Shown piece by piece: positions 39,173-48,046 of a stretch of DNA of 64,000 bases. Each line of letters starts with the position of its first letter. Position 1 is the stretch's first letter. Both the position numbers and the translations under genes were made by a program. Source of the stretch: Duganella sp. (GTDB lineage: Bacteria; Pseudomonadota; Gammaproteobacteria; Burkholderiales; Burkholderiaceae_D); assembly GCA_026225475.1 (NCBI GenBank), contig JAMFSU010000009.1, forward strand, positions 91,999 to 155,998, written 5' to 3'. The notes beneath the pieces are model-generated. The model saw only the letters and a list, made by a program, of their open reading frames with translations. It was not told where the DNA came from and made no database searches.

Positions 39173-40171
39173 TCAAACCGAGAAGTTTTGCCGAATGATC
39201 TGTGACAGCTTTTTGGCGTAATCTGGATCGGTGGCATAACCTGCCCGTTGCAAGCCGCTGGCGAAGCCATGTACGTCTTGCGCACTGGCCAACACCTTTT
39301 CATAGCGTGGATTGCTGCGCAGCAAGTTGGCGTAATCGCGGAACGAATCGGCGTAGTTATCATAGGCACGGAATTTTTCGACCCGACGCTGCATCTTGCC
39401 GTGGATGTATTCCAGTGTAGTCGCTTCGACCACTTTGCCCTTCCAGTTGCTGCCGGCCTTGATGCCGAACAGATTGTGGGCCGAGACACCGTCACGGCTA
39501 CGGATTTCCTTCTTGCCCCAACCGGTTTCAAGTGCGGCCTGCGCCAGCATGAACTTGGCGGGAATACCGGTGACCTTGCTGGCCGCTTCGGCATCGGCTT
39601 GCAGACGATTCTGGAATGCTTCCACATGCGCCGGTCGCTGCACACCGCTGCGATGCGACTGCCCTTTGCCCCCTTGCGAACCACTGTCGGTACTGTTGGC
39701 GATACCCTGGAACAGGGCGGCCTTGTCCATGTCGCTCATGCCGCGCAAGAGCGGAATATCCGGTCCAGCCGGGGTTCCTGAGTTGCCACCGGCAATGGTC
39801 GCACCAGCACCTGCGCCCGCACCAGCGGCACCATCGTCGTCGCTCGGCAGGGGCTTGTTGATACTGTTCGACAATTGCCGCACCAGCATGTCAGCCAGCC
39901 CCACGCCGCGCTGCGACATGTTCTGTGCCAACTGTTGATCGAGCATGCTGGTAAACGTCTTGGTCTGCTGGTTGTCGAACATGCCGTCCTGCGGCGTGGC
40001 GTCACGCATGCTCTTCAACATCATGTTCAAGAACAGTGCTTCAAACTGCTTGGCCGCGCCCTTGAGCGCCTCCGGCGATTTTTGCGAAGCGGATGTATGC
40101 AAACGATTCAAGCTGTTTGCATCAATCGCTAGGCTTTCGGTCGGATCGGCCGGCTTGATGTTGTTGATCAT
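39173..40171 (-). CDS. flgJ: Flagellar rod assembly protein / muramidase FlgJ
   Basis: A 332-residue periplasmic protein. The N-terminal rod-cap domain (AKQFEALFLNMMLKSMRDAT, about 45-65) scaffolds rod assembly; a Gly/Ala/Pro-rich linker at 120-150 leads to a C-terminal glucosaminidase/muramidase domain (about 175-330) with LAQAALETGWGK, whose E is the expected catalytic acid, and AHNLFGIKAG. It cuts peptidoglycan to let the rod pass. The frame opens 12 codons further upstream, but MINNIKPADPTESL is the likelier N-terminus. Confidence 0.95.
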   Translation of the reverse strand: MINNIKPADPTESLAIDANSLNRLHTSASQKSPEALKGAAKQFEALFLNMMLKSMRDATPQDGMFDNQQTKTFTSMLDQQLAQNMSQRGVGLADMLVRQLSNSINKPLPSDDDGAAGAGAGAGATIAGGNSGTPAGPDIPLLRGMSDMDKAALFQGIANSTDSGSQGGKGQSHRSGVQRPAHVEAFQNRLQADAEAASKVTGIPAKFMLAQAALETGWGKKEIRSRDGVSAHNLFGIKAGSNWKGKVVEATTLEYIHGKMQRRVEKFRAYDNYADSFRDYANLLRSNPRYEKVLASAQDVHGFASGLQRAGYATDPDYAKKLSQIIRQNFSV

Positions 40172-40184
40172 AATCTTGCCCCGC

Positions 40185-41348
40185 TTAAATGATTTCCAGT
40201 TCGGCACGCAGCGAACCCGCTGCCTTCATTGCCTGCAAAATTGCCAGTAGATCCTGCGGTGTCGCGCCGATATTGTTCAATGCCTTGACCACGTCAGACA
40301 AAGCAGCTCCACCTTGCAAATACAGCACCTTGCCCGGTGCAGCCGTGATCGACACATCGGCATTGGTGTTGGCTGCGGTCTGACCATTGGACAAAGCGCC
40401 CGGCTGGCTGACGCTGTTGTCGGCATTGATCACCACCGACAGATTACCGTGCGAGACGGCGCAGTTGTCCAGCATCACCGCCTGGTTCATGACCACCGAA
40501 CCAGTACGGGCATTCAAAATCACCTTGGCCGACACACGTGCCGGACGCACATCGATATTTTCCAGCGCGCCGAGGAAAGCCACGCGGTCACCGTTGGCCT
40601 GCGGTGCGCGCACACGAATCACGCGACCATCCTGGGCCATCGCAGTATCGAGGCCGAAGCGCGAATTGACCGCATCAACCACCCGGCTGGCGGTGGAAAA
40701 ATCACTATCGTTAAGTTCCAGCGTGACCACATCGCCCTGCCCCAATGCGGTCGGTACTGCACGTTCCACGGTCGCGCCGGAAGAAATACGGCCGACGCTC
40801 AAATGATTGATGGTAGTACTGCTACCGCCAGCCGAGGCACCGGCGCCACCGACCACGATATTGCCCTGGGCAATCGCATAAATCTGGCCATCGGCACCTT
40901 TGAGCGGCGCCATCAGCAAGGTGCCGCCGCGCAAGCTCTTGGCATTACCAACCGACGACACCGTTACATCAAGAGTCTGCCCCGGTTGCGAAAAGGCCGG
41001 CAAGGAACTCGTCACCATGACTGCGGCGACGTTCTTGAGCTGCATGGTCGACGCTGCATTGGCGGGCATATTCACACCTAATTGCTGCAACATGCCGACC
41101 ACGCTTTGTACGGTAAATGGGGTCTGGGTAGTCTGGTCGCCGCTGCCGTCGAGGCCGACCACGAGACCATAGCCGATCAATTGATTCTGGCGCACGCCCT
41201 GGATGCTGGCCAGATCCTTGAGTCGCTCGGCATGCACCGCACCGCTGCCCAGCAAGGTCGCCGCTGCCAGTACCAATGCCGTGACACGGCTAGCCTGCGC
41301 TTGGCAAACCCGCAGTTGCTGGTTAAAAAATAAAGGTATGCGCATCAT
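40185..41348 (-). CDS. flgI: Flagellar P-ring protein FlgI
   Basis: A 387-residue periplasmic protein forming the P ring around the rod. A signal peptide (VTALVLAAATLLGSGAVHA, about 22-40) is followed by RLKDLASIQGVRQNQLIGYG and VGLDGSGDQTTQTPFTVQSV, which are diagnostic; the end LLAILQAMKAAGSLRAELEI is standard. Its ATG overlaps the stop of a small upstream ORF (ATGA), with GGGAG close by. The partner L-ring gene flgH, normally just upstream, is absent. Confidence 0.97.
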   Translation of the reverse strand: MMRIPLFFNQQLRVCQAQASRVTALVLAAATLLGSGAVHAERLKDLASIQGVRQNQLIGYGLVVGLDGSGDQTTQTPFTVQSVVGMLQQLGVNMPANAASTMQLKNVAAVMVTSSLPAFSQPGQTLDVTVSSVGNAKSLRGGTLLMAPLKGADGQIYAIAQGNIVVGGAGASAGGSSTTINHLSVGRISSGATVERAVPTALGQGDVVTLELNDSDFSTASRVVDAVNSRFGLDTAMAQDGRVIRVRAPQANGDRVAFLGALENIDVRPARVSAKVILNARTGSVVMNQAVMLDNCAVSHGNLSVVINADNSVSQPGALSNGQTAANTNADVSITAAPGKVLYLQGGAALSDVVKALNNIGATPQDLLAILQAMKAAGSLRAELEII

Positions 41349-41533
41349 GCGACTCCCAAATCAACACGGTGAGACGCCGGGTAAAAGCGCGACAACGAAG
41401 ACATCAATGCCGCAACATGCGACCCGATAGTAGTACGGTAATTCATCCTGGCAGCCGACAACGGGGATGCCATTATGCCGCTGGCATGGGCCAGCACGAC
41501 AATGGTCACTGCAAATACGCTCGGGCTATTCAT
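41345..41533 (-). CDS. Small ORF at the expected position of flgH (possible flgH remnant)
   Basis: A 62-codon frame between flgG and flgI. GAGG lies five bases before the ATG, and the stop overlaps the flgI start as ATGA, so it is built like a translated gene. The N-terminus is hydrophobic and signal-like (SPSVFAVTIVVLAHASGIM), and the rest (SAARMNYRTTIGSHV, SLSRFYPASHRVDLGVA) has no family resemblance I recognise. A normal FlgH is a lipoprotein of about 230 residues; here there is no lipobox cysteine. It could be the decayed start of flgH after an internal deletion, or an unrelated small membrane peptide. Confidence 0.45.
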   Translation of the reverse strand: MNSPSVFAVTIVVLAHASGIMASPLSAARMNYRTTIGSHVAALMSSLSRFYPASHRVDLGVA

Positions 41534-41555
41534 ATTCGCCTCATCCCCTGACACA

Positions 41556-42338
41556 TTACATCTGTGACAATTTCGCCAGCATCTGATCCGAAGTGGTGAT
41601 TGCCTTGCTATTGATTTCGTAAGCGCGCTGGGTCTGGATCATGTTGACCATTTCTTCCACCACGTTGACGTTGGAGGTTTCCACATAACCCTGCCACAGA
41701 CCACCGGCACCATTGGTACCTGGCGTATTGGCAGAAGGCGTACCAGACGACGAAGTTTCGGCGTACAGATTTTCGCCCTTGCTTTCCAGCCCGGCTGGAT
41801 TGATGAAGGTGGTCACCTGCAAGGTACCCAACTGGGTAGTCGCAGTGGAACCGGCTTGCGTCACCGACACGGTACCGTCGCGACCAATGGTAATTTTGTT
41901 GGCAGTGGCAGGCACGGTGATTGGTGGCTGCACGGCGTAACCGCTGGAGGTCACCAACTGGCCCTGAGCATCGGTCTGGAACGAGCCGTCACGGGTGTAG
42001 CCGGTAGTGCCGTCCGGCATCAGCACCTGGAAAAAACCAGAACCCTGGATCGCGACATCCTTGTCATTGCCGGTCTGGTTGACGTTACCTTGCGTATGAA
42101 TACGCTCCGTGGTCACAGGACGCACACCGGTACCGATTTGCAGGCCCGATGGCAATTGCGTCTGCTGCGACGACTGCGCACCAGGCTGGCGAATGGTTTG
42201 ATACAGCAGATCTTCAAACACCGCGCGCGAACGCTTGAAACCATTGGTGCTGACGTTGGCCAAGTTATTGGAGATCACGTCCAGTTGCGTTTGTTGCGCA
42301 TCCAGACCGGTTTTGGAAATCCACAGGGAACGAATCAT
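41556..42338 (-). CDS. flgG: Flagellar distal rod protein FlgG
   Basis: A 260-residue rod protein. [41 protein letters not shown] and the C-terminal [20 protein letters not shown], then [18 protein letters not shown] are diagnostic of FlgG. GGAGAG precedes the ATG. Forty-six bp after flgF. Confidence 0.98.
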   Translation of the reverse strand: MIRSLWISKTGLDAQQTQLDVISNNLANVSTNGFKRSRAVFEDLLYQTIRQPGAQSSQQTQLPSGLQIGTGVRPVTTERIHTQGNVNQTGNDKDVAIQGSGFFQVLMPDGTTGYTRDGSFQTDAQGQLVTSSGYAVQPPITVPATANKITIGRDGTVSVTQAGSTATTQLGTLQVTTFINPAGLESKGENLYAETSSSGTPSANTPGTNGAGGLWQGYVETSNVNVVEEMVNMIQTQRAYEINSKAITTSDQMLAKLSQM

Positions 42339-42384
42339 ATTTTTCTCTCCAGTACCTGATTCTCAGGCTGACTTCAGGTTAACT

Positions 42385-43125
42385 TCAGGACAACGACAAA
42401 ATTTGGTTGGCTTTATCGGCATCGTTCTGCGCGGTTTGCACCAACTTCATATTCAAATCGAATTGGCGCGCCAGATTGATCATGCTGACCATCGACTCCA
42501 CCACATTCACGTTACTACCTTCCAGCGCGCCCGGCACCACACGGACATTGGCGTCAGCCTGTGCCGGCACGCCAGTGGTCATGCGGAACAATCCGTCATC
42601 GCCGCGCTTCAAGGTTTTATCATTCGGGTTGACCAGCTTCAGACGACCCAGAATCGCCGGTGCCACAGCACCACCGGCATCCGGCACCGACGAGACGGTA
42701 CCATCGGCGGCGATCGACACGCGGGTATTCGGCGGCACACTGATGCTGCCACTATCACTTGCCACATTCTGGCCCGATTGTGTTTGCAGCACGCCGTTCG
42801 GGCTCAACTGAAAACTGCCGTTGCGGGTATAGGCTTCGCTGCCATCGCTGGCCTGCACGGCGAACCAGCCGGGGCCTTGCACAGCCACATCGAGCGGACG
42901 TCCGGTGTCTTGAATCGAACCCGCGGTGAAATTCGAACCCACGGTCGAATCGACCACATAGGTACGGGTCGCCAGTCCTTGACCGGTGACCGGAACCGCA
43001 CGAAACGTATTGAGCTGCTCGCGAAAGCCGGTCGTGGTCGCATTGGCCAAATTGTTGCTCACATTGGCCTGCTGATCCATTGTATGTTTGGCACCCGACA
43101 TCGCGGTGTAGATCATGCGATCCAT
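42385..43125 (-). CDS. flgF: Flagellar proximal rod protein FlgF
   Basis: A 246-residue rod protein. MDRMIYTAMSGAKHTMDQQA and VSNNLANATTTGFREQLNTF at the N-terminus and SNVNVVESMVSMINLARQFD at the C-terminus are typical. Between flgE and flgG, in the usual order. Confidence 0.97.
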   Translation of the reverse strand: MDRMIYTAMSGAKHTMDQQANVSNNLANATTTGFREQLNTFRAVPVTGQGLATRTYVVDSTVGSNFTAGSIQDTGRPLDVAVQGPGWFAVQASDGSEAYTRNGSFQLSPNGVLQTQSGQNVASDSGSISVPPNTRVSIAADGTVSSVPDAGGAVAPAILGRLKLVNPNDKTLKRGDDGLFRMTTGVPAQADANVRVVPGALEGSNVNVVESMVSMINLARQFDLNMKLVQTAQNDADKANQILSLS

Positions 43126-43199
43126 AATTACCCCTATATGCGCGCGCGGAACATCCGCGCGCTTGCCAACTTAATTCAAACCTCAGTCCGTGCGACCGA

Positions 43200-44462
43200 T
43201 CAGCGCAGGCTGACCAGCGTTTGCAGCACAGAATCCTGCACTTTGATGGTCTGCGAGTTGGCCTGATAGACGCGCTGGGCGACGATCATGTTGACCAATT
43301 CTGTCGTCAAATCGACGTTCGAATCTTCCACCGCACGCGCTTGCAGAACACCGAACTGACCTGTGGTCGGCTTGCCCACCAGTGGCTCGCCAGCGTCCGC
43401 GGTCGCCGTGTACAAATTGCTGCCCAATGGCGACAGACCATTCGGATTGGCGAAATTGACCAGCACCACTTGTCCCAAGGTCTTGGAGTCACCGTTGGAA
43501 TAGCTGCCGACCATCTTGCCGTCCTTGCCGATAGCGAAGCTCGACAACACGCCAGGACCTTTGCCGTCCTGGGTTTGTGCGACTGTTGCAAACGGCGCGC
43601 CGGTCTGGGTCGTGCCGTTGTAGTCCAGCGCGATACCTGCAGAGGCGAACGAGGCACCGGCTTTCGGTGTCAGGTTCAGCGTGGCAATTGGATCGGTGCT
43701 GGTGAGCACGCCGTTGTTGTCGAACGTGAGCGCGCCTATCTTCGACTGCGACGATGGCGAACTGAACGATGGGTAAGGCTCGCCGTCAACTGTCGAATAG
43801 ACGTCCCACTGAGTCTGGGTCGAGCTCGAAGCCGAATCGTTTTTAACGTAGTAGGTCTGGACGTTGTAATTATTGCCCAGGCTGTCATACACGGTGACAC
43901 CGGTGGTGCTGTTGTAGCTGTTGGCATCGGCCGGATCGAACGGCGTCGCTGTCGGCGCTGCCATGCGCGAATCCAGATTGACCTTGCTGTTGACCTTGGT
44001 GGTCTGGGTAGCAGGGATGTTCGATGTATCGATCTTCAGTGCTACCGGATCGCCACCCACCACGTCACCTTGCCAACCGGTCAGGTAGGCGCCCTTTTCA
44101 CTCGGGTTAGTAATGTAGCCACTCTTGTCCAACTGGAACTGGCCATTACGACCATACAATGGCGAAGCATCGGTCAGATTGCTTTGCATACGGAAAAAAC
44201 CGTCACCATTGATGGCGATATCAAGCGGATTATTGGTCGTGCTGACATTCCCCTGGGTAAACGATTGCTGCACACCAGCCACCTCTACGCCGATACCGAC
44301 CGGCGAATTGCCGGAACGGTTCATCGAATTGGCGTACATGTCGGCAAACTGTGCTTGTGCAGATTTGAAACCCACGGTGCTGGCGTTGGCAACGTTATTA
44401 CCAATCACATCAAGACTCTTCGATGCGCCATTCAAGCCACTCAGGCCTTGTTGAAAACTCAT
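43200..44462 (-). CDS. flgE: Flagellar hook protein FlgE
   Basis: A 420-residue subunit of the hook. SFQQGLSGLNGASKSLDVIG, NNVANASTVGFKSAQAQFAD at the N-terminus and SNVDLTTELVNMIVAQRVYQ, then NSQTIKVQDSVLQTLVSLR at the C-terminus identify it. The central beta domains contain the usual NVQTYYVKNDS-type stretch. AAGGAG precedes the ATG. Confidence 0.98.
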   Translation of the reverse strand: MSFQQGLSGLNGASKSLDVIGNNVANASTVGFKSAQAQFADMYANSMNRSGNSPVGIGVEVAGVQQSFTQGNVSTTNNPLDIAINGDGFFRMQSNLTDASPLYGRNGQFQLDKSGYITNPSEKGAYLTGWQGDVVGGDPVALKIDTSNIPATQTTKVNSKVNLDSRMAAPTATPFDPADANSYNSTTGVTVYDSLGNNYNVQTYYVKNDSASSSTQTQWDVYSTVDGEPYPSFSSPSSQSKIGALTFDNNGVLTSTDPIATLNLTPKAGASFASAGIALDYNGTTQTGAPFATVAQTQDGKGPGVLSSFAIGKDGKMVGSYSNGDSKTLGQVVLVNFANPNGLSPLGSNLYTATADAGEPLVGKPTTGQFGVLQARAVEDSNVDLTTELVNMIVAQRVYQANSQTIKVQDSVLQTLVSLR

Positions 44463-44494
44463 ATGCTTCTCCTTGAACTGATGCCGTCTGTGGG

Positions 44495-45232
44495 TTAAAG
44501 AATTTGGATTACGTCGGTCGGCTTGATGGTGCCGATATTGGAAACGTTGAGCTTGACGCCGTCGGTACCGGTGCTCACGCTAGAGACTGTGCCGAAGGTC
44601 AGCGCCTTGGCGCCCACTGCTTCGCCAGCCGAAGTGGCCGCCACATCAAAGGTATAAGCGCCGTCGGCCATCTTGGCACCAGAATCGCTGGCACCATCCC
44701 AGACCACTGGCAAGGTACCCGGCTGCTGCGGACCCAGATCAAGCGACTGCACGACCTTGCCGGAACCGTCACGAATATTGACCTTGAGGCTATCGACAGC
44801 ACCCGCCAACTGCACGCCGAACACGGCTTTTTGCGAGGTGCTCATGGTGCCATCGGAATTGGTCTTGGCATCCGTTGTCAGGTTCATGCTGCTACCCGGC
44901 GCCAATACGCTGTGACCGATCATGTCAGCCGATTGCAGCGATGTCGACGACGACATGTCCGACATCAGCGAAGACAGCGTGGTATTGAGCTTGCTGATAC
45001 CCGACACGGTCGACAATTGCGCCAACTGCGTGGTGAGCTGGGCGTTATCCATTGGATTGCTCGGATCCTGATTCTTCATCTGCACGGTGAGCAGTTTCAG
45101 AAAACGGTTCTGAATCGCTTCCGGGGAGTTGTCATTCAAACTCGATGTCGATCCCGGCGCACCGCTGGAACCAGCGGCAGCTGCCGAAGCACTCGACATA
45201 GACGACATCAAATCATTGGAGATCGTGGACAT
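44495..45232 (-). CDS. flgD: Flagellar hook assembly (capping) protein FlgD
   Basis: A 245-residue cap for hook polymerisation. The N-terminal FlgD motif is FLKLLTVQMKNQDPSNPMDN and the C-terminal FlgD Ig-like/Tudor fold includes GTLPVVWDGASDSGAKMADG and AYTFDVAATSAGE. Between flgC and flgE. Confidence 0.96.
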   Translation of the reverse strand: MSTISNDLMSSMSSASAAAAGSSGAPGSTSSLNDNSPEAIQNRFLKLLTVQMKNQDPSNPMDNAQLTTQLAQLSTVSGISKLNTTLSSLMSDMSSSTSLQSADMIGHSVLAPGSSMNLTTDAKTNSDGTMSTSQKAVFGVQLAGAVDSLKVNIRDGSGKVVQSLDLGPQQPGTLPVVWDGASDSGAKMADGAYTFDVAATSAGEAVGAKALTFGTVSSVSTGTDGVKLNVSNIGTIKPTDVIQIL

Positions 45233-45246
45233 AATTAGGCTGTTCC

Positions 45247-45651
45247 TTATTGACCGATAGTGAGTGTTTTCATCAGCATGTTCTTGGCGGTATTCATGGT
45301 CTCGACGTTGGTCTGATACGAACGCGACGCCGAGATCATGTTGACCATTTCTTCCACCGGATTGACGTTAGGCATGGCCACGTAACCATTGGCGTCTGCC
45401 AGTGGATGCTTGGGGTCATACATCAGCTTGGGTGGCGATTGGTTTTCGACCACCTGGGCCACCTGCACGCCACTATCCTCAATATTGCCGTACGGCACCG
45501 CCTTGAACACCACCTGCTTGGCCTTGTACGGCTGACCATCAGGACCGGTGGCACTGTCGGCATTGGCGATATTGCTGGCGGTGGCATTGAGGCGCTGCGA
45601 CTGCGCACTCATGGCCGAACCCGACACATTAAATATATTAGAGAGTGACAT
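45247..45651 (-). CDS. flgC: Flagellar proximal rod protein FlgC
   Basis: A 134-residue rod protein. [40 protein letters not shown] and the C-terminal [20 protein letters not shown] are diagnostic. Five bp after flgB. Confidence 0.98.
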   Translation of the reverse strand: MSLSNIFNVSGSAMSAQSQRLNATASNIANADSATGPDGQPYKAKQVVFKAVPYGNIEDSGVQVAQVVENQSPPKLMYDPKHPLADANGYVAMPNVNPVEEMVNMISASRSYQTNVETMNTAKNMLMKTLTIGQ

Positions 45652-45656
45652 AATGA

Positions 45657-46079
45657 TTAGCCCGGTTGAATAGCAGCGAGCAAGGCCTTGAGCTGACCAT
45701 TGATCGCGGTGATACCGGCTTCATAGCGAATGCCGTTATCGGTAAATTGGGTACGTTCCACATCCAGATCGACGGTATTGCCGTCCACACTGCCCTGGGT
45801 CGGCGTGCGATATTGCACGGGCGAACCACCGATGCCCTGGTCGCTCGGCGCCGTACCCGCCAGATGACCGGCTGAAGTGCGCGCCATCTCGACCGGCTTC
45901 ACGGTACTCGACTTGCCTGCCATCGCGCCTTCCAGCGTCTTGGCGAAGTCAATATCGCGGGCCTTGTAATTGGGTGTATCGGCATTGGCAATATTGGACG
46001 CCAGCAATTGCTGACGCTGCGCGCGCAGGTTTAACGCCGTTTCATTAAAACGCAGGTAATCATCCAGTTTTGCGACCAT
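45657..46079 (-). CDS. flgB: Flagellar proximal rod protein FlgB
   Basis: A 140-residue rod protein, first gene of the flgBCDEFG block. [20 protein letters not shown] and [16 protein letters not shown] are typical, and [20 protein letters not shown] ends the conserved part. I chose the ATG at 46079, which has GGAG at good spacing and matches family N-termini, over the longer frame from 46109. Divergent from flgA across 199 bp. Confidence 0.95.
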   Translation of the reverse strand: MVAKLDDYLRFNETALNLRAQRQQLLASNIANADTPNYKARDIDFAKTLEGAMAGKSSTVKPVEMARTSAGHLAGTAPSDQGIGGSPVQYRTPTQGSVDGNTVDLDVERTQFTDNGIRYEAGITAINGQLKALLAAIQPG

Positions 46080-46278
46080 CGAGCTCTCCAAAGATCCGTT
46101 AGCCGGCACGCATTGCGCCGATAATGGGATTTACATACCGTTGCATCATACGGCCCCACTAGCAAGTCGATTGCATGAGAAAGCCAGAAAACTATGCCTT
46201 GTTCGGGCTTTTGACGTTCGCGCGCGCAAGTACCATTAGTGGCAGGATGTTTGTGCATCCAGTACTTAAGGTGTAACG

Positions 46279-47028
46279 TTGTTGTCTATGAAATTATTCT
46301 CCAAAGCGCTTGCGCTGCTGTTGCTGCTGCCCGTGCTCGGGCTGCCTGCGCTGGCCCAGATGCCTGCCCAGCCCCCCGCTGAAACCCCCAACGCCAATGC
46401 CCAGCGTCAGAATCTGCCGTCGTTGCGCAAGATCGTCGAACAGTTTGTCAGAGTGCAAACGACTGGCCTGTCCGGCACTGTCAATATTAATGTCGAGCAG
46501 GTTGATCCGCGACTGAGCCTGCCAGCCTGCGCCGATCCGCAAGCATTCCTGCCCAATGGTGGCCGCCTGTGGGGCCGTACCACGATTGGCGTCAAATGCA
46601 ATGCGCCGAGCCCTTGGACCATTTACGTCCCGGCCCAGGTGCAAGTGATGGCGGACTACATCGCCGCACGCACGCCACTATCGATAGGCCAAACCATTGG
46701 TCCCGGCGACATCACCAAACTCAAGGGCGACCTGTCGACCTTGCCAAGCGGCATCATTACCGACGAATCCCAAGCCATTGGCCGGGTTGCCGGAATGTCG
46801 CTGGCAGCTGGCGCGCCCTTGCGCCAAGATGCCTTGCGCAGCGTGCGCGTGGTACAACAAGGACAAGCCGTGCGGGTGGTATCGAGCGGCAACGGCTTCC
46901 AGATTACTGTCGAAGGACGGGCCATGAGCAACGCCAGCGAAGGCCAGGTAGCCCAGGTCAAAACTGCCAACGGCCAGATAGTCAGCGGAGTTGCGCGTGC
47001 CGGCGGCATCGTTGAAATTAATTACTGA
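46279..47028 (+). CDS. flgA: Flagellar P-ring assembly chaperone FlgA
   Basis: A 249-residue periplasmic chaperone needed for FlgI ring formation. Signal peptide KLFSKALALLLLLPVLGLP; the SAF-like C-terminal domain contains ARTPLSIGQTIGPGDITKLK and GRVAGMSLAAGAPLRQDALR, then GSGNGFQITVEGRAM-like residues. The TTG at 46279 has AAGG at seven-base spacing; an ATG three codons later lacks a well-placed site, so I keep the TTG. Divergent from flgB, as in most proteobacteria. Confidence 0.93.
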   Translation: MLSMKLFSKALALLLLLPVLGLPALAQMPAQPPAETPNANAQRQNLPSLRKIVEQFVRVQTTGLSGTVNINVEQVDPRLSLPACADPQAFLPNGGRLWGRTTIGVKCNAPSPWTIYVPAQVQVMADYIAARTPLSIGQTIGPGDITKLKGDLSTLPSGIITDESQAIGRVAGMSLAAGAPLRQDALRSVRVVQQGQAVRVVSSGNGFQITVEGRAMSNASEGQVAQVKTANGQIVSGVARAGGIVEINY

Positions 47029-47082
47029 ACAGCAAGACTATCGTTGTCTCACTGAAATGTTAAGCCAGTCCTATAAAAGTAT

Positions 47083-47109
47083 TAAAGTTTGCGAATATAT
47101 GGCCGATAA
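47083..47109 (+). promoter_or_regulatory. Sigma-28 (FliA) promoter of flgM-flgN
   Basis: TAAAGTTT, 11 bases, GCCGATAA: a perfect match to the FliA consensus in both elements and spacing. About 50 bp before the flgM start. It shows late expression of the anti-sigma factor as a feedback loop. Confidence 0.95.
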
Positions 47110-47158
47110 TCACTGCAAGAGGCGGGCCGTCGTGCCCTAACCAGACAAGGATGACGCC

Positions 47159-47494
47159 GTGAATGTGAATGATGCACTTAACAGCACAGGCCTGACGGAT
47201 ACGCAAACGCGTAGCCCCAGCCCCACTGCTGCAGCTCCAACCAAGACCGATGCCAGCGCTGAGACAGCGAGCACTACTGCGGCCAACAACAGCGCAGCCA
47301 ATGTGCAGTTGTCGTCGCAATATCAGTCACTGGGCGTCAAATCGAATTCGCCGAATGATAGTTTCGACGCCAAGAAAGTCGCCGAAATCAAGGCGGCAAT
47401 TGCCAATGGCACTTTCCAGGTCGATCCTGACAAAGTAGCCGACGGCGTACTCAACACGGCCAAGGATTTGGTCAACTCGCGCCAACAATATTGA
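47159..47494 (+). CDS. flgM: Anti-sigma-28 factor FlgM
   Basis: A 111-residue protein that holds FliA inactive until it is exported after hook completion. The N-terminal part is disordered and rich in Ala, Thr and Ser; the FliA-binding C-terminal half contains FDAKKVAEIKAAIANGTFQV and DPDKVADGVLNTAKDLV, the family signature. GTG start with AAGGATGACGCC upstream. Cotranscribed with flgN from a perfect sigma-28 promoter. Confidence 0.94.
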   Translation: MNVNDALNSTGLTDTQTRSPSPTAAAPTKTDASAETASTTAANNSAANVQLSSQYQSLGVKSNSPNDSFDAKKVAEIKAAIANGTFQVDPDKVADGVLNTAKDLVNSRQQY

Positions 47495-47495
47495 C

Positions 47496-47975
47496 ATGAT
47501 GACAAGCAACTCCTCGCTGCTCCCTTCGCATAGCCTGGCCGATGAAAAACTGGTCACGCAGCGTCTGGTCGACATTCTCAAGCAAGAGCAAGAATTGCTG
47601 AGCGGCAATGGAGAAGCAGAAGAGATTCCCAACGTGATTGGCGAGAAAGCCAACATCGTGGCAGAAATGGCCGGTTTGGCCGATACCCGTCACAAGATTC
47701 TGGCCAGCCTGGGCCTGGTGGCCAGCGAAGATGGCATGCAACAATGGATTGATCGCCATGGCGCCACTCAAGACAAGCAACTGTGGACGGAATTATTCGA
47801 TCTGGCCCAGGCCGCACGTGAGCTGAACCGCCTCAACGGTTTGCTGGTGGGACGCCAAATGGCACTCAATCAAGGCGCACTCAACGTATTGCAAGGCAAA
47901 TCCAACGGCAGCTTCTATGGCCCCGATGGTCAATCCAGCGTACGCACCAGCGGTCGACCGCTGGCGATTGGTTAA
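47496..47975 (+). CDS. flgN: Flagella synthesis protein FlgN (export chaperone)
   Basis: A 159-residue helical chaperone for the hook-junction proteins FlgK and FlgL. LVDILKQEQELLSGNGEAEE and the NRLNGLLVGRQMALNQGALN stretch near the C-terminus fit the FlgN fold. It starts one base after the flgM stop without a visible ribosome-binding site, so it is probably translated by coupling. A terminator follows. Confidence 0.9.
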   Translation: MMTSNSSLLPSHSLADEKLVTQRLVDILKQEQELLSGNGEAEEIPNVIGEKANIVAEMAGLADTRHKILASLGLVASEDGMQQWIDRHGATQDKQLWTELFDLAQAARELNRLNGLLVGRQMALNQGALNVLQGKSNGSFYGPDGQSSVRTSGRPLAIG

Positions 47976-47986
47976 GACACCGCACT

Positions 47987-48011
47987 AGCGCTCATCCGAG
48001 CGCTTTTTTTT
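47987..48011 (+). terminator. Terminator after flgN
   Basis: AGCGCTC pairs with GAGCGCT around a four-base loop, followed by eight T on the plus strand. Confidence 0.9.
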
Positions 48012-48046
48012 CATCTGCACTATTTCCAGCTTGGCCGCCGTGCACC

